A stretch of DNA of 64,000 nt from Pseudooceanicola sp050897975 (lineage in GTDB: Bacteria > Pseudomonadota > Alphaproteobacteria > Rhodobacterales > Rhodobacteraceae): positions 594,542 through 658,541 of the forward strand of contig NZ_JBPAXY010000002.1 of assembly GCF_050897975.1 (NCBI RefSeq), in the 5' to 3' direction. The notes beneath the pieces are model-generated. The model was given only the letters and a program-made list of their open reading frames with translations, was not told the origin of the DNA and did not search any database. Position numbers and translations under genes: made by a program. Numbering within the stretch: position 1 is the first letter of the stretch; each line of letters begins with the position of its first letter. Of this stretch, positions 8,303 to 17,331 are shown one piece after another.

Positions 8303-10623
8303 GCATCAAGAGTATCTTCGAGACCATGGACTATGGCCCCGCCCCCGAAGCCGCCGGTGATGCGCTGGCCTGGATCGTCGATCAAGGCAGCCGGTTCGGC
8401 GCCTTCATCAATGGCGATTTCACCGCCCCCGGCGACACCTTCGAAACCTTCAACCCCGCCACCGGCGAGGTACTGGCCGAGGTGACCCAGGCGAGCGCCG
8501 CCGATGTGGACGCCGCCGTGGCCGCGGCGCGCAAGGCGCAGGATGGCTGGGAGAAGCTGGGCGGCAAGGGCCGTGCGCGGCACCTCTACGCCCTGGCACG
8601 ACTGGTGCAGAAACACGCCCGCCTCTTCGCCGTGCTGGAAAGCCTCGACTCGGGCAAACCCATCCGCGAGGCGCGCGACATCGACGTGCCCCTGGTGGCG
8701 CGGCATTTCTACTATCACGCGGGCATGGCCCAGCTGATGGAGGCGGAACTGCCGGGCCGCGCCGCCATGGGCGTCTGCGGCCAGGTGGTGCCCTGGAACT
8801 TCCCCCTGCTGATGCTGGCCTGGAAGATTGCGCCCGCCCTGGCCATGGGCAACACAGTGGTTCTGAAACCCGCCGAATGGACCTCGCTGACAGCCCTTCT
8901 GTTTGCCGACATCTGCCGTCAGGCCGGTCTGCCCAAGGGCGTGGTCAATATCGTCACCGGCGATGGGGCCGTGGGGGCCGCGCTGGTCGCCCATGAAGGG
9001 GTCGACAAGGTGGCCTTCACCGGCTCCACCGAGGTGGGCCGCAAGATCCGCGAAGTCACCGCAGGCCAGGCCAAGGGCCTGACGCTGGAGCTGGGCGGCA
9101 AGTCGCCCTTCATCGTCTTCGAGGATGCGGATCTGGATTCGGCTGTCGAGGGGCTGGTGGATGCCATCTGGTTCAACGGCGGGCAGGTTTGCTGCGCGGG
9201 CTCGCGCCTGCTGGTGCAGGAGGGCGTGGCCGAGCGGTTCCATGAGAAGCTGAAGCTGCGGATGCAGGCGTTGCGCGTCGGCAATCCGCTGGACAAATGC
9301 ATCGACGTCGGCGCCATCGTCCACCCCGAGCAGCTGGCCCGCATCAAGGGGCTGGTCGCCGGATCGGGCGGCGTGGTGACGCAAGGCACGGCGCCCGAGG
9401 GCTGCTACTACCCGCCGACGCTGATCGAGGGGCTGGAGCCCGCCGATCCGCTGATGCAGGAAGAGATCTTCGGCCCCGTCCTCGTCTCCACCACCTTCCG
9501 CACGCCGTCGGAGGCGGTGCAGCTGGCCAACAACACCCGTTACGGGCTGGCGGCCTCGGTCTGGTCGGAAAACGTCAACGTGGCGCTGGACGTGGCGCCC
9601 AAGCTGGTGGCGGGGGTCGTCTGGATCAACGGAACCAACATGTTCGACGCCGCCGCCGGGTTCGGCGGGGTGCGCGAAAGCGGCTTTGGCCGCGAGGGCG
9701 GCTGGGAAGGGCTTCAGGCCTACACCAAGCCCACGGGCAAGCGGAAGGCGCTGAAGGCTGCCACCCCGGTGGTCGGCGAACCCGAACTGCCCGAGGGGCT
9801 GGACCGCACCGCGAAGTTCTATATCGGCGGCAAGCAGGCGCGGCCCGATGGCGGCTATGTGCGCCATGTCTACGGCAAGGGCGGCAAGGCCCTGGGCCAG
9901 GTGGGCATCGCCAACCGCAAGGATCTGCGCAACGCGGTCGAGGCGGCGCGCGGCGCCGGGGGCTGGGCGGGGGCCACGGCGCATAACCGCGCCCAGGTCC
10001 TCTACTACATCGCCGAGAACCTGGAGGCCCGGGCGGAGGAGTTCGCCGCGCGTATCGACGCGGTCACCGGCAAGGGTGGCAAGGCCGAGGTCGAGGCCGC
10101 GGTCAGCCGCTTGTTCAGCTATGGCGCCTGGGCCGACAAGTTCGGCGGCGACCTACGGCAGGTGCCGATGCGGGGCATGGCCCTTGCGGTGCGCGAACCC
10201 GTGGGGGTGATCGGCGCCTTCTGCCCGGATGAGGCGCCCCTGCTGGGCCTGATCTCGGTCCTGGCGCCCGCCATCGCCATGGGCAACCGCGTGGTGCTGG
10301 TGGCGGGCGAGGCCGCGCCGCTGACCGCCACCGACTTCTACCAGGTGCTGGACACCTCGGACGTGCCGGGCGGTGTGGTCAACATCCTGACCGGGTCGCA
10401 CGCCGAACTGGCGCCCACCATGGCGCAGCATTTCGACATCGACGCGGTCTGGAGCTTCTCTGCCTCGGAAATCAGCGCGCAAATCGAGGCGGGCAGCGCC
10501 GCCAGCCTGAAACGCACCTGGGTCAACAACGGCCTGGCCACCGACTGGGAGACCGCCGAGGGCCGCGCCTTCCTGGAACAGGCCACCGAGGTAAAGACGG
10601 TCTGGGTGCCCTACGGCGCGTGA
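8299..10623 (+). CDS. Two-domain aldehyde dehydrogenase of the ALDH16 type
   Basis: Oxidises an aldehyde, here probably the acetaldehyde released by DeoC, with NAD. The 774-residue protein has a complete N-terminal ALDH domain (about residues 25-500) with VPWNFPLLM, the glutamate of LELGGKSPF and the catalytic cysteine in GGQVCCAGSR, then a second, degenerate ALDH domain (about 510-770) that keeps the fold signatures but has no catalytic cysteine. This layout is that of bacterial ALDH16. The ATG at 8299 overlaps the previous stop by four bases and begins MSIKSIFETM, which looks like the family start; an upstream in-frame start at 8215 would lie inside the small gene. Confidence 0.9.
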   Translation: MSIKSIFETMDYGPAPEAAGDALAWIVDQGSRFGAFINGDFTAPGDTFETFNPATGEVLAEVTQASAADVDAAVAAARKAQDGWEKLGGKGRARHLYALARLVQKHARLFAVLESLDSGKPIREARDIDVPLVARHFYYHAGMAQLMEAELPGRAAMGVCGQVVPWNFPLLMLAWKIAPALAMGNTVVLKPAEWTSLTALLFADICRQAGLPKGVVNIVTGDGAVGAALVAHEGVDKVAFTGSTEVGRKIREVTAGQAKGLTLELGGKSPFIVFEDADLDSAVEGLVDAIWFNGGQVCCAGSRLLVQEGVAERFHEKLKLRMQALRVGNPLDKCIDVGAIVHPEQLARIKGLVAGSGGVVTQGTAPEGCYYPPTLIEGLEPADPLMQEEIFGPVLVSTTFRTPSEAVQLANNTRYGLAASVWSENVNVALDVAPKLVAGVVWINGTNMFDAAAGFGGVRESGFGREGGWEGLQAYTKPTGKRKALKAATPVVGEPELPEGLDRTAKFYIGGKQARPDGGYVRHVYGKGGKALGQVGIANRKDLRNAVEAARGAGGWAGATAHNRAQVLYYIAENLEARAEEFAARIDAVTGKGGKAEVEAAVSRLFSYGAWADKFGGDLRQVPMRGMALAVREPVGVIGAFCPDEAPLLGLISVLAPAIAMGNRVVLVAGEAAPLTATDFYQVLDTSDVPGGVVNILTGSHAELAPTMAQHFDIDAVWSFSASEISAQIEAGSAASLKRTWVNNGLATDWETAEGRAFLEQATEVKTVWVPYGA

Positions 10624-10627
10624 TTTG

Positions 10628-10710
10628 ATCTGAAAGACTTCTGGGCGCCGTTCAGGCGGCGCCCCGACCCGATCTAAAGACTGGGTGCCGCCTAGGCGGC
10701 GCCCAGATGC
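10628..10710. terminator. Two tandem hairpins between convergent genes
   Basis: Two related units, each GATCT(G)AAAGACT followed by a GC-rich hairpin: GGGCGCCG-ttca-GGCGGCGCCC at about 10644-10661 and GGGTGCCGCC-ta-GGCGGCGCCC at about 10683-10704. They separate the convergent ALDH and mntP genes; the second includes the mntP stop codon. Neither has a strong T-run, so terminator function is inferred. Confidence 0.5.
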
Positions 10711-11252
10711 CGCAGCAGGATCGAGCCGCCCAGGCCGATCAGTGCAGCCCCTCCGAACATTTCCGCGATCCGCCCGAAACGGCGGCCCAGCAGGCGCCCG
10801 GCCAGCAGGCCCGAGGTGCTCAGCGTCATGGTGGTCACCCCGATGGCCAGGGCGATCCACAGGATGTTCACCTGAAGAAAGGCCAGCGACACGCCAACGG
10901 CCATGGCGTCGATCGAGGTGCCGATGGCCGTCAGCAGCGTGCGCCACAGGGTCGAGGGCGCGGGGGCGGCCCCGGTGTCGCGCGACAGGGCCTGGAACAG
11001 CATATGCAGGCCCACGGCGGTGAGCAGGGCAAAGGCGATCCAGTGATCCACCGCTTCGACATAGCGGTTGGCGGCAACGCCTGCGCCCCAGCCGATCAGC
11101 GGGGTGATCGCCTCGACCGCGCCGAAGATGGCACCGGTGCGCAGCGCTTGGCCGAGGCCCGCGCGGCTTTGCGCGGCGCCCTTGCCCAGGCAGGCAACGA
11201 AGGCGTCAACGGACATGGAAACGGCAAGGATGCCGATGGTGATCGGAGTCAT
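10692..11252 (-). CDS. mntP: Manganese efflux pump MntP
   Basis: Exports Mn2+ across the inner membrane. The 186-residue protein has six membrane spans and the two repeated acidic motifs of the family: SVDAFVACLGKG in the first span and TSIDAMAVGVSLAF in the fourth, whose aspartates bind the metal. The length is typical (about 185-190). I chose the ATG at 11252, which gives the family start MTPITIGILAVSMSVDA. The 5' leader carries a manganese riboswitch, which independently supports the assignment and explains its regulation. Confidence 0.95.
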   Translation of the reverse strand: MTPITIGILAVSMSVDAFVACLGKGAAQSRAGLGQALRTGAIFGAVEAITPLIGWGAGVAANRYVEAVDHWIAFALLTAVGLHMLFQALSRDTGAAPAPSTLWRTLLTAIGTSIDAMAVGVSLAFLQVNILWIALAIGVTTMTLSTSGLLAGRLLGRRFGRIAEMFGGAALIGLGGSILLRHLGAA

Positions 11253-11331
11253 GAGATCAGACTTTCGCGCGGACGGGGAGAGTGCCGGACAGGCCGGCGG
11301 CACCACGATCCCGCCCTTTCGGATCGCCGCG

Positions 11332-11440
11332 CCACGGTCTCGCAAGCCCCGCACTGGGCCGGTCACGCCACGCGGATGAGCCGCGAGAATGTTGACGCGC
11401 CGCGCGCCGGGCCGGGCCCGGCGGTTGCTACTCCCCGTGG
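11332..11440 (-). promoter_or_regulatory. yybP-ykoY manganese riboswitch
   Basis: Read on the minus strand, the leader starts CCACGGGGAGTAG, continues GCCGGGC..., then CGTCAACATTCTCG, and closes with GCGAGACCGTGG. The GGGGAGTAG, CGTCAACA and GAGACC blocks are the conserved nucleotides of the yybP-ykoY class, and CCACGG (11435-11440) pairs with CCGTGG (11332-11337) to form P1. It ends about 80 bases before the mntP start. Mn2+ binding should switch the efflux gene on. Confidence 0.92.
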
Positions 11441-11520
11441 GGCGTCAGATGGGGGTGCAGGCCGGGAAAGTCAAACAAAAACATGTGGTTAAAAATGCGT
11501 CTCATTTGCAGGTAGACGTA

Positions 11521-12387
11521 TCAGCCCACCGTCACCGACCAGCCGAACCGCGTCGCCTCGCCCGGGGCGAGGGTCTGCGACAGGGGGCGTTCGGCGATCT
11601 CGGGGCCGGCGCCCTGGCGGGCGGCCATGCCGTGCCAGGGCTCAACACAGACGAAGGGCGCGCCGCCGGGTTTCGACCAGATCCCCAGGGCCGGGCAGTT
11701 GTCGAAGGTGAAGGCCAGGCGTGGCGCCCCGGGGGCGGAATAGCTCAGGCCCGGGCCCGCCCCTTCGGGAAAGATCATCGCATCGGCCTCGAACAGATCG
11801 GGTGCCAGGGTAAGCCGCCCGGCGCGGAAGGGCGAGGGCAGCGTCTGGGGTGCCAGCAAACCCGCGCCATCGAGCCGCGCCAGGGCGGGTTCGGCGCCAT
11901 TGTCCAGCTGGATCTCGGCGGGGCCGGTGGCGCCGGGCAGGGGCCAGGCGAAGGCGGGGTGGAACCCCAGGCCGAAGGGCAGGGGGGCATCGCCGGTATT
12001 GGCCACCTCGACCGTGACCGACAGGGTGGCCCCCGCCAGCGCATGGGTCTGGCTGAGGCGGAAGGCCCGGGGGGAGACCGCGCGGGTCTCGGCACTGTCG
12101 CTGAGCATGTGGGTACAGGCGCTTTCGCAGCGCCGCGCCAGGATCCAGTCGGCGCGGCGGGCAAAGCCGTGTTGCTTCATCGGGGCCAGCGCCCCGTCCA
12201 CCGCGATCTGGTCCTCCGGCGCGCGGCCGACGATGGGAAAGAGCAGCGGCGCGCGCCCCGACCAATAGGCCGGATCGCCCTGCCACAGAAGTTCGGCGCC
12301 CTCATGGCACAGGCTTTGCAGTTCCGCGCCCCGCGCGGCCACACGGGCGGTCAGCGTCCCGGAGGTAAGGGAGATGTCGGCGGCCAT
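11521..12387 (-). CDS. Aldose 1-epimerase family protein (galactose mutarotase-like)
   Basis: A 288-residue cytoplasmic beta-sandwich protein of the aldose-1-epimerase superfamily. Family features are LLFPIVGR near residue 50, KQHGFARRADW near 75 with the conserved His, LGFHPAF near 145 and CVEPWHG near 250. The pattern is that of the YeaD/LacX branch, which acts on sugar or sugar-phosphate anomers rather than classical GalM. The ATG at 12387 is preferred because the longer frame adds an unrelated Pro/Arg-rich stretch. It has no operon partners; the mntP riboswitch lies about 80 bases downstream on the same strand. Confidence 0.85.
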   Translation of the reverse strand: MAADISLTSGTLTARVAARGAELQSLCHEGAELLWQGDPAYWSGRAPLLFPIVGRAPEDQIAVDGALAPMKQHGFARRADWILARRCESACTHMLSDSAETRAVSPRAFRLSQTHALAGATLSVTVEVANTGDAPLPFGLGFHPAFAWPLPGATGPAEIQLDNGAEPALARLDGAGLLAPQTLPSPFRAGRLTLAPDLFEADAMIFPEGAGPGLSYSAPGAPRLAFTFDNCPALGIWSKPGGAPFVCVEPWHGMAARQGAGPEIAERPLSQTLAPGEATRFGWSVTVG

Positions 12388-12526
12388 GGCGGCGGTCCTG
12401 TCCGTTCGGTCAAATCTGCGCCAAGGGGTAGGCCCTGGGGCGGCGGGCCGCAATGACAGGGCCGCCCCGGCAGGGCCCCTGGCGGGCCGGGCGGCGCGGC
12501 TTTGGGCGGTGACCGGAACAAGGCGC

Positions 12527-12850
12527 CTAGATCTCCATCTCGACCAGCGGGGTGACCTCGACCTCGCCGCCGCCCGCGACCATCGGATTGTCGGCGGTCA
12601 GGGCGCAGGCCTCTTCCAGGGTGGCGCAGTCGAGGATGGAATAGCCCATGATCGGCGGGTTGTTCCCGCCCTCACGCGCGCCCGCGGCGGTCACGGTCCA
12701 GCTTTTGCCGACAGGATTGCCCGGATCGACAAGCTTGGGGCCCAGTCGCTCGATCCAGGCGCCCCAGGCGGCCATGGCCTCGGTGGCGGCCTCTGGTGTC
12801 TGCGGAACCTGGGATGTCTCGGCCTTGTAGATCAGCAGGTAGCGGGGCAT
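12527..12850 (-). CDS. YciI/DGPF-domain protein
   Basis: A 107-residue protein with the ferredoxin-like dimeric alpha-beta fold of the YCII family: MPRYLLIYK at the start, a helix containing MAAWGAWIERLG, then GYSILDCATLEEA and a final strand pair. Some relatives occur next to sigma factors but no such gene is nearby and the biochemical role is unknown. The ATG at 12850 follows GGGAGG. It stands alone between the epimerase-like gene and serB. Confidence 0.75.
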   Translation of the reverse strand: MPRYLLIYKAETSQVPQTPEAATEAMAAWGAWIERLGPKLVDPGNPVGKSWTVTAAGAREGGNNPPIMGYSILDCATLEEACALTADNPMVAGGGEVEVTPLVEMEI

Positions 12851-12964
12851 GGCGTCCTCCCTTGCGATGCGCAGGCAAAGGGGACGCGGTTTGCGCGATT
12901 CGGGCAAGGTCGCGGGCCGGGCCCCGCCGAAGAGGCGGGGCGGCGCCGGGATCAGAGGGCAGGA

Positions 12965-13843
12965 TCAGAGGGCGACGAACTCTTCGCGCGAATAGCCTTG
13001 CAGGTACAGCAGCGCGGTCAGGTCGCCGTGGTTTACCCGCAGCTGGCATTGCGCCGCGACCGAGGGTTTGGCGTGCAGCGCCACGCCCGCGCCCGCGCGG
13101 GTCAGCATCCCCAGGTCGTTGGCGCCATCGCCCACGGCCAGCACCTCGGCCTCGGTGAGGCCCAGACGGGCGGTGATCTCGACCAGCGCCTCGACCTTGG
13201 CCTCGCGGCCCAGGATCGGGCGGGCGACCTCACCCGACAGGGTGTCGCCCGTCGTCAGCAGGGTGTTGGCGCGGTTCTCGTCAAAGCCCAGTTTGGCCGC
13301 CACCTGGGCGGTGAACATGGTGAAACCGCCCGAAACCAGCGCGCAATAGGCGCCAGCGGCCTTCATCGTGGCCAGCAGCTCGGGGCCTCCGGGCATCAGG
13401 GTAATCCGCGTCGCCAGCACCTGGTCGACGACCGAGACCGGCAGGCCCTTCAGCAGGCCCACCCGTTCGGTCAGCGCGCCTTCGAAATCCAGCTCGCCGT
13501 TCATGGCGCGGGCGGTGATGTCCTTGACCCGGGCGCCCACGCCTGCCTCGTCGGCCAGCTCGTCGATGCATTCCTGCTGGATCATGGTCGAATCCATATC
13601 CGCCAGCAGCATCTTCTTGCGCCGCCCTGCGGTCGCTTGCAGGCACAGGTCGACGCCCTGCTGTTGCAGCTCGGCCCAGGTTTCTTCGAAATTGGCGGGG
13701 GCGGTGTCGACGGGAAACTCGACCGCCTCGCCATCGGCCAGCACACGGATCTCGCCGCCGCCCCAGGCATTGCGCAGGGCGGTGACCAGGGCGGTTTCCA
13801 GGCTGGGCGAGCTGGGGGCGGTCAGCAGGGTGACGGTGAACAT
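12965..13843 (-). CDS. serB: Phosphoserine phosphatase
   Basis: Last step of serine synthesis: phosphoserine to serine. The 292-residue HAD-family protein has the nucleophile motif DMDSTM (about residue 82), the cap-domain signature EGALTERVGLLKGL, motif II in LVSGGFTMF and the Mg-binding GDGANDLGML near residue 230. An N-terminal domain of about 75 residues precedes the catalytic part, as in other long SerB proteins. With serC and serA 13 kb away, all three serine-pathway enzymes are in this window but in separate transcription units. Confidence 0.96.
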   Translation of the reverse strand: MFTVTLLTAPSSPSLETALVTALRNAWGGGEIRVLADGEAVEFPVDTAPANFEETWAELQQQGVDLCLQATAGRRKKMLLADMDSTMIQQECIDELADEAGVGARVKDITARAMNGELDFEGALTERVGLLKGLPVSVVDQVLATRITLMPGGPELLATMKAAGAYCALVSGGFTMFTAQVAAKLGFDENRANTLLTTGDTLSGEVARPILGREAKVEALVEITARLGLTEAEVLAVGDGANDLGMLTRAGAGVALHAKPSVAAQCQLRVNHGDLTALLYLQGYSREEFVAL

Positions 13844-13913
13844 GGGCGGGCCTCCTTGGGGTCCCCGCCGCTATAGGACAGGCGGCGGGGCGAAGGCCAG
13901 CGGTTCGCGCGCC

Positions 13914-14747
13914 TCAGCCGCCGTCGGGGATCGGCGGCAGGCTGCGCAGGTAGAGGATGAGGGCCGCCACGTCGTCCTCGGTCATATTGGCATAGTGCCG
14001 ATAGGACATCGGCGGAGACATCGCCGAGCCGTCGGGGCGAATCCCTTGGGTGATCATCGTCGCGATCTCGGCATCGCTATAGCCCGCCAGTCCGTCCTCA
14101 TGGCTGGTCAGGTTGGCCGCGACCGAGACGCCCCAGGGCCCTTCCCAGGCATGTCCGCCGCCGCCCAGATGCCCCGCAAGATCGGGCATTCCGTCCTTCA
14201 ACGAATGGCATTCCAGGCAATGGGCCACCGGCCCGGCCAGATAGGCGCCGTAGGCGACGCTGACCTCGGGCAGGACATCCGCCACGCTGTCGATGGGCGG
14301 GCCATAGGCCGGGGGCAGGGGGAAGGGATAGGTCGAGGCCTTGAACTCGGTCTCTACCGCCGGGACGGTGCGCAGGTAGGTGACCATGGCGGTGACGTCG
14401 CTGTCGGACAGCTGGCGGTAGAGTGGGATCGGCATCGGCGGGCCGATGACCGAGCCGTCGGGGCGGATGCCCTCGCGGATGGCACGGACCAGTTCGGCGT
14501 CGGTCCAGCTGGCGATGCGGGAACCGGGGGTGATGTTGGGCACCTCTGCGGTGAAGGCCGGTTCGACCAGGGTGCGCCCGGCCAGGGGCGCGGCGCCGGG
14601 CATGGGCGCGGTATGGCAAGAGCCGCAGGCGGCGGGCCCTTCGACAAGATAGGCGCCGCGGTCCAGCGGGGTTTCGGCCGCAAGGCCGGTTGCGGAAAGG
14701 GCCAGGGCCCCGGCGAGGGTGGATAGGCTTTGGCTGGGCATACGCAT
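13914..14747 (-). CDS. Dihaem periplasmic cytochrome c
   Basis: A 277-residue secreted electron carrier. A signal peptide (about residues 1-23, ending ATGLAAE) is followed by two cytochrome c domains, each with one haem site: CGSCH at about residue 41 and CLECH at about 188. Methionine ligands are likely in the two PPMP/PPMSYR loops. Tandem c-type domains of this kind occur in electron-transfer subunits of alcohol and other periplasmic dehydrogenases, but no dehydrogenase is adjacent, so the partner is unknown. The ATG follows AGGAAG. Confidence 0.85.
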   Translation of the reverse strand: MRMPSQSLSTLAGALALSATGLAAETPLDRGAYLVEGPAACGSCHTAPMPGAAPLAGRTLVEPAFTAEVPNITPGSRIASWTDAELVRAIREGIRPDGSVIGPPMPIPLYRQLSDSDVTAMVTYLRTVPAVETEFKASTYPFPLPPAYGPPIDSVADVLPEVSVAYGAYLAGPVAHCLECHSLKDGMPDLAGHLGGGGHAWEGPWGVSVAANLTSHEDGLAGYSDAEIATMITQGIRPDGSAMSPPMSYRHYANMTEDDVAALILYLRSLPPIPDGG

Positions 14748-14927
14748 GGATGGGCTTCCTCCGATACCTGTCGAGCGTGTCTGCGGTGGCTGCGCGCTAT
14801 TGACGCAGGGTCAGCTTATCACGCGTGGCGAAAAAACAAGGTTCGAAGATGTATCAATGCCGGTCCGGGGCAGGGGGTGCGGGGGACGCAAGGCAAAGGG
14901 TCGCAAGGCAAAGGGGGGCGCAACGAA

Positions 14928-14955
14928 AAGGGGGCGTCCGGCGGACGCCCCCTTT
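14928..14955 (-). terminator. Terminator of the TRAP/CoA operon
   Basis: A perfect 14-base inverted repeat, AAAGGGGGCGTCCG then CGGACGCCCCCTTT with one base between, about 26 bases beyond the dctP stop. On the minus strand the right arm runs into CCCCCTTTTCG. It marks the end of the seven-gene operon. Confidence 0.75.
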
Positions 14956-14981
14956 CTGGTCGGGTACGGGTCGGGCGGGGC

Positions 14982-16010
14982 TTACATGCCCTTGGCCAGG
15001 GCCTCGCGGAAGGCGGTCAGGATCTCGGTGCCCGGCTTGCCGCGCGCGTCCAGATCGGCGGCCCATTCGTCGCCCACATCGGCCATCAGCTGTTCCAGCT
15101 TGGCCATGTCCTCGGCGGGCAGGTCGATGAAGTCGACGCCCTCGCTGGCGACGAAGTCCTTGTCGGCGGCGGCCGAGGCATCGGTCACCTCGCAGCCGTT
15201 GCGCGTCGCGGCTTCGCCCGCTTCGGTCAGGGCCTGCTGCACCTCGGCCGGCAGGCTGTCGTATTTCTTCTGGCTGATCATCCAGGTGGCGACGAAAGAG
15301 CCGAAGTTGGTGCCCTGGGTGGCCGAGGCGATATGCGGCGCCAGGTCATAGGGCTTGATCGAGCCGATCGGGAAGGCGATGGCATCCACGGTGCCGCGCG
15401 ACAGGGCCTCGCGGGTTTCCGGGCTGGAGATCGAGACGGGCACGCCGCCCAGCTTCTGGATGCCCGCGATCTTGGGGGCGCCGGTCACGCGGACCTTCCA
15501 GCCCTCGACATCGGCCAGGCTGGTGATCTCTTTCGCCGAGAACAGCTGATAGGGCGGCAGCACCAGCACGGCCAGGGCGCGAATGCCCTCGGGCGCCAGT
15601 TCGGCCTGGTCCAGGGCGCCGCCGGGCTTGGCGATTTCCCAGAAGGCCATGGTGCCCTCGCAGGAATTGGTAAAGGCCTCGGGCAGTTCCGCGACCGAGC
15701 TCAGCGGCAGCTTGTCGGCGGAATAGGATGCGCCGACATAGGCGATGTCGGCCACGCCCGATTGCACCAGCGACAGCATGTCCTTGGCCTTGCCCAGCTG
15801 TTGCGCCGGGAAATGTTCGAAGGCCACGGCGCCGCCGGTCGCCTCGACCGTGCCGTCCATCAGCGGCTGGCCCACGCCGGTGGTCATGTAGTGGCCCACG
15901 GGCAGGCTGTCGGCCAGGCGCAGGGTGATGTCCTGGGCGGCCAGGGGCGCGGCGGTTGTGGCCAGCAGCAGGGCGGCCAGAAGGCCCCGTTTGGTCGTCG
16001 TCTTGGTCAT
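14982..16010 (-). CDS. dctP: TRAP transporter, periplasmic solute-binding protein
   Basis: Binds an organic acid in the periplasm for the TRAP importer. The 342-residue protein has a signal peptide (about residues 1-26, ending PLAAQ) and DctP-family features, including the R-containing FPIGSIK segment and the WKVRVTG block that holds the carboxylate-binding arginine. The ATG at 16010 follows GAGGAGG; longer frames add an implausible Ser/Pro-rich extension. It is the last gene of an operon with a CoA-transferase, acyl-CoA dehydrogenase, hydratase and lyase, so its ligand is likely a dicarboxylate. Confidence 0.92.
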   Translation of the reverse strand: MTKTTTKRGLLAALLLATTAAPLAAQDITLRLADSLPVGHYMTTGVGQPLMDGTVEATGGAVAFEHFPAQQLGKAKDMLSLVQSGVADIAYVGASYSADKLPLSSVAELPEAFTNSCEGTMAFWEIAKPGGALDQAELAPEGIRALAVLVLPPYQLFSAKEITSLADVEGWKVRVTGAPKIAGIQKLGGVPVSISSPETREALSRGTVDAIAFPIGSIKPYDLAPHIASATQGTNFGSFVATWMISQKKYDSLPAEVQQALTEAGEAATRNGCEVTDASAAADKDFVASEGVDFIDLPAEDMAKLEQLMADVGDEWAADLDARGKPGTEILTAFREALAKGM

Positions 16011-16044
16011 TGTTCGTTCCTCCTCAGTCGAACAGGTGACGTGG

Positions 16045-17331
16045 CTAGTGCATCGTGGATGGCAGCCACAGGGTGATCGCCGGGAATGCGGCGAGCAGGG
16101 CAATGACGATGAGATGCGCCCAGACGTGCGGGGCGACACCGCGAAACAGCTCTCCGAGGGGGCGGCCGGTGTAGCGGGCCACGACGAAGACATTCATTCC
16201 CAGGGGGGGCGTGACCATGCCGACCTCGGCGGTCACCACCACCAGCACGCCGAACCAGATCGGGTCATAGCCCATCTGAAGGATCAGCGGCAGGACCACG
16301 GGCACGGTCAGGATCAGGATGGCGATCTGATCCATGAAGAAGCCCAGGATCAGATAGCCCAGCAGGATCACCGCCAGGATCACCCAGCGAGAGGTTTCCA
16401 GGCCGCCGACCCACATGGTGATGTCGTTGGTCACCCGGGTCAGGGTGAAGAAATACCCGAAGATATGGGCGCCCAGGATGATGAACAGCACCATGCAGGT
16501 GGTCTGCGCCGCCGAGCGCAGGGCGCGCAGGGTATTGGCCGGGGTCAGCTGCCGTTCCCAGGCGGCAATCAGCATGGCGCAGAAGGCGCCGATGCCCGAC
16601 GCCTCGGTGGGGGTGGCGATGCCGGAATAGATCGTGCCGGTCACGGCGAAGAACAGCACCAGCACCAGCCAGACCCGTTTCAGCGAGGCGAACTTCTGGC
16701 CGAAGGAATAGGACTTGCCGACCGGGGCTGCCTCGGGGTCGCGCCAGACCAGGAAGGCGATGGTCAGGATGATGGTCAGGGTGACGATGATGCCGGGGAT
16801 CACGCCGCCCACCAGAAGCGATCCGATCGGGATATCGGCGATGATCCCATAGAGGATCAGCGCGATCGACGGCGGGATCAGCATGGCCAGCGTGCCCGAG
16901 ATGGCGACCACGCCGCAGGCCAGCTTGGGCTCGTAGCCTTCCTTCAGCATGGCCGGGATCGAGGTCGAGGCCAGGGTGGCCGCCGCCGCCGTGGACGAAC
17001 CCGAGATGGCGCCGAAGCCCGCCCCCGCCAGGGCGGTGGCCATGGCGACGCCGCCGCGCAGCCGCCCGACCCAGACGGTGGCGGCGCGAAAGAGGTCATT
17101 GGCCACGCCCGAGATGATGACGAACTCGGCCATCAGCAGGAACATCGGAATGGTGATGATCTCGTAATCATTGGCGGTGGACAGGGGCGTGGTTTCCAGG
17201 ATGCCGCGCAGGATCGGCCAGCCGCCGAAAAGGTACAGGCCGACGGCACCCGACACGCCCATGGCCAGGGCGACCGGCAGCCCGAAGACCAGCATGGCAA
17301 CGAGAACGACAAGGGCGATGGTCACGGTCAT
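16045..17331 (-). CDS. dctM: TRAP transporter, large permease subunit
   Basis: The ion-coupled transport subunit of the TRAP system in the inner membrane. The 428-residue protein has about 12 hydrophobic spans and the family signatures FGAISGSSTAAAATLAS near residue 108 and IPPSIALILYGIIADI near 150. The length is standard (about 425-430). It starts within the end of dctQ (4-base overlap) and is 34 bases upstream of dctP, the usual Q-M-P order. Confidence 0.95.
   Translation of the reverse strand: MTVTIALVVLVAMLVFGLPVALAMGVSGAVGLYLFGGWPILRGILETTPLSTANDYEIITIPMFLLMAEFVIISGVANDLFRAATVWVGRLRGGVAMATALAGAGFGAISGSSTAAAATLASTSIPAMLKEGYEPKLACGVVAISGTLAMLIPPSIALILYGIIADIPIGSLLVGGVIPGIIVTLTIILTIAFLVWRDPEAAPVGKSYSFGQKFASLKRVWLVLVLFFAVTGTIYSGIATPTEASGIGAFCAMLIAAWERQLTPANTLRALRSAAQTTCMVLFIILGAHIFGYFFTLTRVTNDITMWVGGLETSRWVILAVILLGYLILGFFMDQIAILILTVPVVLPLILQMGYDPIWFGVLVVVTAEVGMVTPPLGMNVFVVARYTGRPLGELFRGVAPHVWAHLIVIALLAAFPAITLWLPSTMH

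Noticed and set aside
14881..14925. Short repeats GCAAGGCAAAGG resembling a repeat array
   Set aside because: Only two to three imperfect units, no spacers; not CRISPR. Read as simple sequence next to a terminator.
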